The notes under the pieces: generated by a model
Database searches by the model: none
Seen by the model: the letters and a program-made list of their open reading frames with translations, nothing else
What the model was told of the DNA's origin: nothing
Source of the DNA: Actinomycetes bacterium
GTDB lineage: Bacteria; Actinomycetota; Acidimicrobiia; Acidimicrobiales; Microtrichaceae
NCBI GenBank assembly: GCA_023427825.1
Contig: JAEZAI010000145.1
Coordinates: 1-5,607 of the forward strand
Reading direction: 5' to 3'
Length of the DNA: 5,607 nucleotides
Shown: positions 1-5,607 of the stretch, one piece after another
How the letters are laid out: the number at the start of each line of letters is the position of its first letter
Numbering within the stretch: the stretch's first letter is position 1
Program-made: the position numbers and the translations under genes

Positions 1-388
1 GGTGGAGGAACCCCTGGCCGTCGGCCACGAGCTTGGCCTGGAAGTGGTACCAGAACGCGTCGCCGCCGGTCAGCGGGGCCGTCGACTGGCGGATCAGGAT
101 GACGGCCAGCCGGATGGCGAAGCCGACGGCGACGATCGCGGCCAGCGCCGGCGCGAAGCGCCGTTGCGCCCAGCTCGCGCCGGCTCCGCCAGGCGCCGCC
201 CGACCTGCCGGCGTCGTGGCCGCACCCTCGTCGAGGGGGTCGTCGAGCCTGCCGTCGTCGCAGAGGCTGTCGTCGCGGTGGCCGTCGCGGCGGCCCTCGT
301 CGCCGTCTCCGTCGCCGTCGCCGTCGCCGTCGTCGGAGCGTCCCGCCCCGGGCGCGGCGTCAGGGATGCGGTTGGACTGCGTGGACAC
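1..388 (-). CDS. GT-C membrane glycosyltransferase (glycosyltransferase family 39 / ArnT-PMT-like), 5' part only
   Basis: This is the N-terminal 129 codons of a minus-strand gene that continues past the left edge. GT-C enzymes of this type transfer a sugar from a polyprenyl-phosphate donor to an acceptor on the outer face of the membrane. The start is well fixed: an in-frame TAG lies at 424-422, the only start codon after it is the GTG at 388-386, and GGAGG sits 6 bases upstream of that. No other ATG/GTG/TTG occurs in frame until about residue 121. Residues 1-77 are hydrophilic, with a Gly-Asp repeat at 19-30. A hydrophobic segment at about 78-99 (AALAAIVAVGFAIRLAVIL, 83-ish onward) is the first membrane helix. 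The following outer loop has GGDAFWYHFQAKLVADGQGF (108-127), the family pattern of a conserved Asp (D110, expected catalytic) followed by YHxQAxxLADGxGF. The rest of the helices lie outside the window, so substrate cannot be judged. It is divergent from the acyltransferase gene. Confidence 0.85.
   Translation of the reverse strand, partial: MSTQSNRIPDAAPGAGRSDDGDGDGDGDGDEGRRDGHRDDSLCDDGRLDDPLDEGAATTPAGRAAPGGAGASWAQRRFAPALAAIVAVGFAIRLAVILIRQSTAPLTGGDAFWYHFQAKLVADGQGFLH
299..334. repeat. GTCGCC hexanucleotide tandem repeat encoding a Gly-Asp run
   Basis: Six consecutive hexamers are visible on the plus strand: GTCGCC, GTCTCC, GTCGCC, GTCGCC, GTCGCC, GTCGTC. Four are perfect and two differ by one base. 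On the coding (minus) strand they read as alternating GAC/GGC codons and give the acidic Gly-Asp run at residues 19-30 of the GT-C glycosyltransferase. Because the unit is six bases, gain or loss of copies keeps the frame, so the tract could vary in length among strains without breaking the gene. Related imperfect GTCG-rich sequence continues to about position 240. Confidence 0.75.
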
Positions 389-394
389 CCGGAT

Positions 395-399
395 CCTCC
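395..399 (-). promoter_or_regulatory. Shine-Dalgarno GGAGG of the GT-C glycosyltransferase gene
   Basis: The minus strand reads GGAGG at 399-395, then six bases (ATCCGG), then the GTG start codon at 388-386. This is a near-ideal ribosome binding site and decides the GTG start. An in-frame TAG at 424-422 rules out any start further upstream. Confidence 0.8.
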
Positions 400-418
400 G
401 CCGTGGTCGGACCCAGGG

Positions 419-439
419 ACCCTAACGCCCTCCTATGCT
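419..439. promoter_or_regulatory. Possible back-to-back promoters of the divergent gene pair (-10 hexamers only)
   Basis: Two TANNNT-type hexamers lie in the 81-base divergent gap. TAGGGT reads on the minus strand at 424-419, facing the GT-C gene. TATGCT reads on the plus strand at 434-439, facing the acyltransferase gene. Each would place a transcription start about 24 bases before its start codon, a plausible leader containing the ribosome site. No convincing -35 box is visible for either at 16-19 base spacing, so this is a weak call resting on the hexamers and their position. If both are real, the two polymerase footprints would overlap almost completely. Confidence 0.3.
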
Positions 440-458
440 CCCCCGCATGGACCGACCT

Positions 459-464
459 GGTGAG
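459..464 (+). promoter_or_regulatory. Shine-Dalgarno GGTGAG of the acyltransferase gene
   Basis: GGTGAG lies five bases before the ATG at 470 and matches the GGTGA part of the extended sequence complementary to the 16S rRNA 3' end. The TGA inside it (461-463) is in frame with the gene, so ATG 470 is the earliest possible start. Confidence 0.6.
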
Positions 465-469
465 CCGGC

Positions 470-1696
470 ATGCGCCCGTCGGCAGACGCGACGGTGAGCG
501 CCACCACGGTCTCCGGCACCGGCCACACGTCCCCGATCGCCGGCGGTGGCTCGCTCGTCCCGCACCTGAGCGCCCTCGACGGCGCCAGGGCCGTGGCCGC
601 GCTCGGCGTGCTCGTGAACCACGTGGCGCTGCTGAGCGGCTGGACCGGTCGCCACCAGGGCATCGGCCAGTACCTGGCCCGGGCCGAGGTCGGCGTGTCG
701 ATCTTCTTCGTGCTGTCGGGTTACCTGCTCTACCGGCCGTTCGTCGCCGATCGCCTCGCCGGGCGGGAGCGGCGTGACACCCGGGACTACGCCCGGCGGC
801 GCATCCTGCGCATCGTCCCTGCCTACTGGCTGGCGCTCACGGTCATCGGCTTCGTCCTGCAGGCCCCGGGCTTCGACGAGCCGCACAGCATCGTGTCGCA
901 CTACCTGCTGCTCCAGATCTACGACATCAACCAGGTCGTCGGCGGGCCGGTGCAGCAGGCCTGGACGCTCGCCACCGAGGTCAGCTTCTACGTCTTCCTG
1001 CCGTGCTGGGCCTGGCTGCTGGCCCGGCGCAAGCGGTCCCCCGAACGCCAGCTGCGCCTCGAGGTGCTGGGCGTGGCCGCCCTGTGGGGCGGCGCCATGC
1101 TGTTGAAGGTCGGGGCCGTCGCCTCGAACCTGAACGGCGAGCAGGTGGGCATGCTCAACACCTGGCTCCCGTTCCGCATGGACGAGTTCGCGCTCGGCAT
1201 GGGGATCGCCGTGGCGGCCGCCTGGTTCCAGCACCGCAAGATCACGCTGCCCACCGGGGCCAGGGCCGCCGTCCTGACGTTGGGGTCGTGGGCCGTCGCC
1301 GCGGTCCTCTACTGGTTCCTGTGCACCCAGCTCGACATGCCGCTGGGGCCGATCTACACGCCGCGCCAGTCCGTGGTGCTCCGGGCGCTGTACGCCTTCG
1401 TGGCCCTGTTCGTGATCCTGCCGGCGGTGTTCGCGAGCACCGAGCGGGGTCCCGCACGGGCCGTGCTGGCCAACCGGCCGATCGTGTGGGTGGGCCTGAT
1501 CTCCTACGGCATCTACCTGTGGCACGAGGCGTTCCAGGACGTCTACCTGCGGCTGACCGACCAGCCGCCGCTGCAGGCCAACGCCGTGGGCATGCTCGTG
1601 TTCACCACGGCGGCGTCCTTCGCGGCCGCCGCGGCGAGCTGGTACCTGCTGGAACGGCCGGTGATGCGCTGGGGCCGTCACCGACGCCCGGGCTGA
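470..1696 (+). CDS. Acyltransferase 3 family (OafA/YrhL-type) integral membrane O-acyltransferase
   Basis: A complete 408-residue protein. AT3 enzymes pass an acyl group (often acetyl, sometimes succinyl or others) across or at the cytoplasmic membrane onto sugars of surface glycans or lipids. The family landmarks occur in order: LDGARAVAALGVLVNH, with the R-X10-H pair R40/H51 expected at the active site; FFVLSGYLL (79-87); RRRILRIVPAYW (109-120); AWTLATEVSFY, with E170; FRMDEFALGMGI; SYGIYLWH ending at H352; and ERP at 395-397 in the last helix. About ten hydrophobic segments are spread through 40-396. It ends 11 residues after ERP, so there is no SGNH hydrolase domain; it is a stand-alone AT3. 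The start is bounded by an in-frame TGA at 461-463 and preceded by GGTGAG. It lies 64 bases before the AftD-like gene on the same strand, which suggests, but does not prove, a common glycan target. Acyl donor and acceptor cannot be read from sequence. Confidence 0.93.
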   Translation: MRPSADATVSATTVSGTGHTSPIAGGGSLVPHLSALDGARAVAALGVLVNHVALLSGWTGRHQGIGQYLARAEVGVSIFFVLSGYLLYRPFVADRLAGRERRDTRDYARRRILRIVPAYWLALTVIGFVLQAPGFDEPHSIVSHYLLLQIYDINQVVGGPVQQAWTLATEVSFYVFLPCWAWLLARRKRSPERQLRLEVLGVAALWGGAMLLKVGAVASNLNGEQVGMLNTWLPFRMDEFALGMGIAVAAAWFQHRKITLPTGARAAVLTLGSWAVAAVLYWFLCTQLDMPLGPIYTPRQSVVLRALYAFVALFVILPAVFASTERGPARAVLANRPIVWVGLISYGIYLWHEAFQDVYLRLTDQPPLQANAVGMLVFTTAASFAAAAASWYLLERPVMRWGRHRRPG

Positions 1697-1739
1697 CCCG
1701 CACCCCGGATCGGAGCGCCGCGACCTGGGGGTCCCGGGC
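1686..1739 (+). other. GC-rich imperfect inverted repeat spanning the acyltransferase stop codon
   Basis: GCCCGGG (1686-1692) can pair with CCCGGGC (1733-1739). Inside it ACCC (1696-1699) can pair with GGGT (1729-1732), leaving CTG (1693-1695) bulged and a loop of 29 bases. The TGA stop codon lies at the bulge. No T-run follows (the next bases are AACTAGCGTTCCCC), so it is not a standard intrinsic terminator. In sequence this GC-rich such pairings arise easily by chance, so a function is only a possibility. Confidence 0.3.
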
Positions 1740-1742
1740 AAC

Positions 1743-1748
1743 TAGCGT
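1743..1748 (+). promoter_or_regulatory. Possible -10 hexamer TAGCGT directly before the AftD-like gene
   Basis: TAGCGT fits the TANNNT pattern and ends 12 bases before the ATG at 1761. A transcript starting at the purines at 1754 or 1757, or at the A of the ATG itself, would have a leader of 0-7 bases. That fits the absence of any Shine-Dalgarno in front of this ATG. No clear -35 box is seen. The same TAG is the in-frame stop that bounds the gene's start. Confidence 0.3.
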
Positions 1749-1760
1749 TCCCCGCCGTCC

Positions 1761-4700
1761 ATGTCCGCGCCCTCGACGACCCCGATCCCGGCCTCGCCGC
1801 CCGACGAGCCGGGGTCGACCCGATCGTTCGTGGACCGCCTCCGCCACGTCCCGATCGGCGGGCTCCTGCTCGTCGCCGTGGCCTACGTGCCGCTGCTGCT
1901 GACCAAGCCGGGGCGCATCGGCGCCGACACCAAGACGTACCTGTACCTCGATCCGGGCCGGCTGCTGTCCCGTGCGGTGTCCATGTGGGACCCGAACATC
2001 GGGCTCGGCACGATCACGCACCAGAACATCGGCTACCTCTGGCCGATGGGCCCGTACTACTGGCTCATGCAGACGCTCGGGGTGCCCGACTGGGTGGCCC
2101 AGCGGCTCTGGCTCGGCTCGATCATCTGCGCGGCGGGCCTGGGCGTGCGGTTCCTGCTCAAGGAGCTGCGCTGGCGGTCCGCCGGCGTCACGGTGGCGTC
2201 GTTCGCCTATGCGCTCAGCCCGTACCTGCTCGACTACGGCGCCCGGATCTCGGTGATCCTGCTGCCGTTCGCCGGGTTGCCGTGGCTGGTCGGCCTGGCC
2301 GCCCGCTCCATCCGCACCGGGGGATGGCGGGCCCCGGCCGCGTTCGCGCTGGTCACGTTGACCGTCGGTGGCGTCAACGCCACGTCGCTGCTGCTCGTGA
2401 TGGTGGCGCCGGTGCTGTGGATGGCGCACGCCACGTTCGTGGCGAAGGAGGCCTCGCTGCGGCGCACGCTCGCCGCCGGCCTGCGCATCAGCGTGCTCAC
2501 GCTGATCACGAGCTTCTGGTGGATCGCGGGACTGGCCGTCCAGGGCGCGTTCGGCATCCCGATCCTGCGCTACACCGAGACGTACTACGTGGTGGCCAAC
2601 GCCGCCGTCGCGCCAGAGCTGCTGCGCGGCCTGGGCTACTGGTACTTCTACGGCCGGGACGCCCTCGGACCGTGGATCCGCCCGGCGATCACGATGGTCC
2701 AGGCCGTGCCGGCACTGGCGTTGAGCTACCTGCTGCCGATCCTGGCGTTCTGCGGAGGGCTGCTCACCCGGTTCCGACACCGCGGCTACTTCGCCCTGCT
2801 GGTCGTGGCCGGACTGGTCATCGGCGTGGGCGCCCACCCCTGGACCGCATCCTCGCCCGCGGGCGGGGCGTTCAAGCAGTGGACGACCACCGACTCCGGT
2901 CTGGCCTTCCGCTCCACCCCCCGGGCGGTGCCGCTGATCGCACTCGGGCTGGCCGTGCTCCTGGGCGCGGGGGCGGCCGCCGTAGGGCGCTGGCGGCCCG
3001 GGTGGCGGGTGCCCGTGGCCGGCGCGCTGCTCGTGCTGATCTGCCTGAACCAGCTCGCCCTGTTCCGGGGCCAGATGGTCGACGAGAACCTCGACCGTCC
3101 GAGCGACGTCCCGGCCTACTGGACCGACGCCGCCGCGTACCTGGACCGGGGCGACAGCCGGTACCGGGTCGCGGAGATCCCCGGCGTGGACTTCGCGACG
3201 TACCGCTGGGGCAACACGGTCGACCCGATCACGCCCGGTCTGATGGACCGCGACTACGTCGCCAGGGAGCTCATCCCCTACGGCACGCCGGCGTCGGCGA
3301 ACATGCTGAACGACTGGGACCTGCCGCTCCAGGAGGGCACGGTCGACCCGGCCACGATCGCCCCGATCGCCCGGCTGCTCGGCGTGGCCCAGATCGTGCA
3401 CCGGGCGGACCTGCAGTACGAGCGGTTCCGCACACCTCGCCCGCGCTGGCTGCAGGCGGTGCTGGGCGGCGCCCCGGGCCTGGGGGCGCCCACCACCTTC
3501 GGCGATGCCGCACCCAACGACGCCGATCCCCGCCTGCCCCTCGACGACGCCATCGAGTACGGCACGCCGGCCTCCGACGCCGAGCCCTCGCCGGTCTCGG
3601 TCTTCCCCGTGGAGGACCCGCGGCCCATGCTGCGGACCGAGCAGGCCTCGTCGCCGGTGCTGATGGCCGGCAACGCGGCCGGGATCGTCGGGCTCGCGGC
3701 GTCGGGCGGGCTCCAGGCGGACCGTCCGCTCTTCTACTCGGCGACGTTCGCGGACGACGCCGACGGCATGGACGCCATCGCCGCCGAGCCTGACTCCTCG
3801 CTGGTGGTGACCGACACCAACCGTCGCCAGGCCCGACGCTGGGGTTCGGTCCGGGAGAACGACGGCTACACCGAGATGGCGGGCGAGACCCCGCTCGTGA
3901 AGGACCCGGCCGACAACCGCCTCGACCAGTTCCCCGACGCGGACGACGACGCCTTCACGGTCAGCGAGCAGGTGGGCGGGGCGACCGCACGCGCCAGCTC
4001 GTACGGCAACCCGGTGAGCTACACGGCCAGCGGGCGTGCGGCACGGGCGATCGACGGCGACCCCGCCACCGCCTGGCAGGTCGGGGCGTTCGAGGGCGTG
4101 GACGGGGAGTTCCTGCAGCTCACGTTCGACGAGCCGGTGACGACCGACCGCCTCACGCTGCTCCAGGTCCAGAAGGCCGCGAACCGCTGGATCACCGGCA
4201 TCGAGCTCACCTTCGACGAGGACGAGCGGGCGATCGACGACCCCGACGCCGGCGCGCCGCTGCCGTCCGATCCGGTGGCCGTCGACCTGACCGACGCGTC
4301 CCGCACGCCGCCCGGGCAGGAGATCACGTTCCCCGAGCGGACCTTCCGCACCCTGCGGGTCACGATCACCCGGACGAACCTGGGCGAGCTGGCCCGCTGG
4401 ACCGGCATCTCCGACGTCGGCATCGCCGAGGTCACGGTGCCAGGAGTGGCGCCGACCCAGGAGATCGTGCGGCCGCCCACGGACCTGCTCGACACGCTCG
4501 GCCGCAGCTCGCTCGACCGCCCGCTGTCGTACGTGTTCCAGCGCCGCGCCGCCAACCCCGCCGAGGTGGTGACCGACGACGAGGAGCGGCGGATGCTGCG
4601 CTGGGTGGAGGGTCCGGCCCCACGCCGGTTCGTGCCCTTCGGCACCGCGCGGATCTCGGGCCGCGTCCCCGACGCGACGGTGGACCAGCTGATCGGCGCC

Positions 4701-5607
4701 CGGGCCGCCTCGGAGGGCGGGCTGACCGCCACCGCCGGGGCGACGCTCGCCGGCGACCTGCGTTCACGGGCGTCGGTCGCGGTCGACGGCGACGGCGCCA
4801 CCGCCTGGCAGACGCCCGTGAACGGCGCCGTCGGCGACTGGATCGAGATCACCTACCCGCAGCCGGTGTCGATCGACGGGCTGCCGATGACGATCGTGAC
4901 CGACGGCCGGCACTCGGTCCCCACGAAGGTGACGCTGCAGGTCGACGGCGTCGACGGCCCCACGCTCGACCTGGCCGCCGCCGGGATCGAGTCCCATGCC
5001 GACGCCGACGGCACGGTCTCCCGCTACGGCGAGCGCGGCACCACGACCACGGTGGAGGTGCCGACCGGCCCGATCACCGGGACCACCTTCCGGTTCCGCA
5101 TCGACCAGGTCCAGGAGGTGACCTCGCTCGACTGGTTCAGCGGCACGCCGACCGTGGTCCCCGTCGGCATCGCCGAGCTCGGCCTGCCCACCCAGGCCCA
5201 GCCCGACGAGTCCCTGTCGCTGGCCTCGGAGTGCCGGACCGACCTCGTGTCCATCGGCGACCAGCCGGTCGGCCTCTCCGTCACCGGCACCGTGGGCGAC
5301 GCCCTGTCGCGCGCACCGCTCCACCTCCAGGCGTGCGACCCGCCCCGCGGCAGCGCCCCCGAGGGCGGCGTGGACGTCCTGGCCGGGCGCACGCTGCTCG
5401 AGACGGCCGACGGCAGGGAGACCGGGATCGACGTCGACGTGCTCACCCTCGCCTCCGCGGCGGGCGGCACCGCCGGCACGGACACGCTGGTGGTCGCCCC
5501 CGGTCCGGGTCCCACGCCGCCCGAGACCATGACCAGCCGCGAGGCCCGCACCACCTACGAGGCGAAGGTGACCGACGCCGACGAGCCGTACTGGGTCGTG
5601 CTGGGCC
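1761..5607 (+). CDS. AftD-like alpha-(1->3)-arabinofuranosyltransferase family protein (DUF3367 GT-C domain plus two discoidin domains), 3' end outside window
   Basis: 1282 codons are present without a stop, and the gene runs off the right edge. Mycobacterial AftD, about 1400 residues, adds alpha-1,3 arabinofuranose branches from decaprenyl-phosphoryl-arabinose to arabinan of the cell envelope. The N-terminal GT-C part spans about 33-436 with many hydrophobic helices. It shows GRIGADTKTYLYL (51-63), whose D56 in the first outer loop is the expected catalytic Asp; HQNIGYLWPMGPYY (87-100); VAQRLW (112-117); and SFWWIAGLAVQG...LRYTETYY (251-276). Next come an outer region with TVDPITPGLMDR and RELIPYGTPASAN, the LVVTDTNRRQARRW segment, a discoidin domain at about 741-893, a linker of about 95 residues, a second discoidin domain at about 988-1142, and YWVVLG at the window end. 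Cys1158 and Cys1192 are the only cysteines seen in the outer part. ATG 1761 follows an in-frame TAG (1743-1745) and has no Shine-Dalgarno; GTG 1830 is the alternative start. Family membership is secure. Arabinan as the real substrate here is inferred. Confidence 0.92.
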   Translation, partial: MSAPSTTPIPASPPDEPGSTRSFVDRLRHVPIGGLLLVAVAYVPLLLTKPGRIGADTKTYLYLDPGRLLSRAVSMWDPNIGLGTITHQNIGYLWPMGPYYWLMQTLGVPDWVAQRLWLGSIICAAGLGVRFLLKELRWRSAGVTVASFAYALSPYLLDYGARISVILLPFAGLPWLVGLAARSIRTGGWRAPAAFALVTLTVGGVNATSLLLVMVAPVLWMAHATFVAKEASLRRTLAAGLRISVLTLITSFWWIAGLAVQGAFGIPILRYTETYYVVANAAVAPELLRGLGYWYFYGRDALGPWIRPAITMVQAVPALALSYLLPILAFCGGLLTRFRHRGYFALLVVAGLVIGVGAHPWTASSPAGGAFKQWTTTDSGLAFRSTPRAVPLIALGLAVLLGAGAAAVGRWRPGWRVPVAGALLVLICLNQLALFRGQMVDENLDRPSDVPAYWTDAAAYLDRGDSRYRVAEIPGVDFATYRWGNTVDPITPGLMDRDYVARELIPYGTPASANMLNDWDLPLQEGTVDPATIAPIARLLGVAQIVHRADLQYERFRTPRPRWLQAVLGGAPGLGAPTTFGDAAPNDADPRLPLDDAIEYGTPASDAEPSPVSVFPVEDPRPMLRTEQASSPVLMAGNAAGIVGLAASGGLQADRPLFYSATFADDADGMDAIAAEPDSSLVVTDTNRRQARRWGSVRENDGYTEMAGETPLVKDPADNRLDQFPDADDDAFTVSEQVGGATARASSYGNPVSYTASGRAARAIDGDPATAWQVGAFEGVDGEFLQLTFDEPVTTDRLTLLQVQKAANRWITGIELTFDEDERAIDDPDAGAPLPSDPVAVDLTDASRTPPGQEITFPERTFRTLRVTITRTNLGELARWTGISDVGIAEVTVPGVAPTQEIVRPPTDLLDTLGRSSLDRPLSYVFQRRAANPAEVVTDDEERRMLRWVEGPAPRRFVPFGTARISGRVPDATVDQLIGARAASEGGLTATAGATLAGDLRSRASVAVDGDGATAWQTPVNGAVGDWIEITYPQPVSIDGLPMTIVTDGRHSVPTKVTLQVDGVDGPTLDLAAAGIESHADADGTVSRYGERGTTTTVEVPTGPITGTTFRFRIDQVQEVTSLDWFSGTPTVVPVGIAELGLPTQAQPDESLSLASECRTDLVSIGDQPVGLSVTGTVGDALSRAPLHLQACDPPRGSAPEGGVDVLAGRTLLETADGRETGIDVDVLTLASAAGGTAGTDTLVVAPGPGPTPPETMTSREARTTYEAKVTDADEPYWVVLG
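3981..4439 (+). other. First discoidin / F5/8 type C (CBM-like) domain of the AftD-like protein
   Basis: Residues about 741-893. It begins with ATARASSYGNPVSYTASG and has the hallmark AIDGDPATAWQ (D765 to W772). It continues with EFLQLTFDEPVTTDRLTLLQ, the beta strand typical of these sandwich folds, and closes with GIAEVTVPG. Such domains usually bind carbohydrate. In AftD-type enzymes they sit on the outer face of the membrane and are thought to hold the glycan acceptor. Domain borders are approximate. Confidence 0.8.
4722..5186 (+). other. Second discoidin / F5/8 type C (CBM-like) domain of the AftD-like protein
   Basis: Residues about 988-1142. It repeats the pattern of the first: LTATAGATLAGDLRSRASV, then AVDGDGATAWQTP (D1009 to W1016), DWIEITYPQPVSIDGLPM, a strand with KVTLQVDG, and closing VGIAELGLP. 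The matching hallmark in both copies (DGDxATAWQ) shows that the two domains are homologous. Overall similarity is otherwise low, so any duplication is old. Borders are approximate. Confidence 0.8.

Noticed and set aside
299..334. The GTCGCC repeat as a CRISPR array or an iteron-type origin
   Set aside because: Units are directly adjacent six-base repeats with no spacers, inside a coding frame, which explains them as a Gly-Asp codon run.
2..463. Plus-strand open frames over the left end (2-463 and 33-425)
   Set aside because: They are antisense to the GT-C gene. Their Val/Ala and Ser/Pro repeats are just the GTCGCC hexamers read from the wrong strand.
422..1741. A 439-codon minus-strand open frame covering the acyltransferase gene
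   Set aside because: Antisense shadow: no recognisable domain and composition typical of reversed GC-rich code. The plus-strand frame carries every AT3 motif.
1602..3401. A 599-codon open frame on the minus strand across the end of the acyltransferase gene and the start of the AftD-like gene
   Set aside because: Its translation is a low-complexity mix of R, G, P, D, H, Q and E with no membrane or known domain pattern. It is the antisense image of two genes with clear family motifs, as expected in very GC-rich DNA.
1985..3793. A 602-codon open frame on the plus strand inside the AftD-like gene
   Set aside because: Arg/Pro/Gly/Ala-rich shadow in another frame. The overlapping frame starting at 1761 has family motifs throughout and stays open to the window end.
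4019..5554. Minus-strand open frames within the discoidin region (4019-4852, 4764-5324, 5024-5554)
   Set aside because: Ser/Arg/Gly-rich shadows without domains. The plus strand codes two clear discoidin domains through the same bases.

Overview
The window is very GC-rich, with codons strongly biased to G/C in the third position. It holds three protein-coding genes, two of them cut by the window edges. Several long open frames on both strands are only shadows of these genes. The gene families (an AftD/DUF3367-type arabinofuranosyltransferase, an acyltransferase-3 protein and a GT-C glycosyltransferase) point to a high-GC actinobacterium (Actinomycetota). The style of the AftD-like protein, with two discoidin-type domains and a strongly acidic outer part, resembles what I recall from Acidimicrobiia such as Iamia relatives. 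That lineage is an inference, not something the sequence proves.

Layout: (1) Positions 1-388, minus strand: the 5' end of a GT-C (ArnT/PMT-like, 'glycosyltransferase family 39') membrane glycosyltransferase. It starts at a GTG behind a clear GGAGG site and runs off the left edge. (2) Positions 389-469: an 81-base divergent intergenic region with two weak, outward-facing -10-like hexamers. (3) Positions 470-1696, plus strand: a complete stand-alone acyltransferase-3 (OafA/YrhL-type) integral membrane protein of 408 residues. (4) Positions 1697-1760: a 64-base gap with a GC-rich inverted repeat spanning the upstream stop codon and a -10-like hexamer, but no Shine-Dalgarno. (5) Positions 1761-5607, plus strand: 1282 codons of an AftD-like arabinofuranosyltransferase. 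It has a membrane GT-C domain, then a large outer region with two discoidin (F5/8 type C) domains, and it runs off the right edge.

Taken together this looks like a cell-envelope glycan locus. Two polyprenyl-phosphate-sugar-dependent GT-C transferases would act on the outer face of the membrane, and a membrane acyltransferase could decorate the same glycan with an acyl group. The families are well supported. The shared pathway, the sugar and the acyl group are inferences. I see no RNA gene, mobile element, CRISPR array or clear terminator, and nothing that amounts to a new kind of system.
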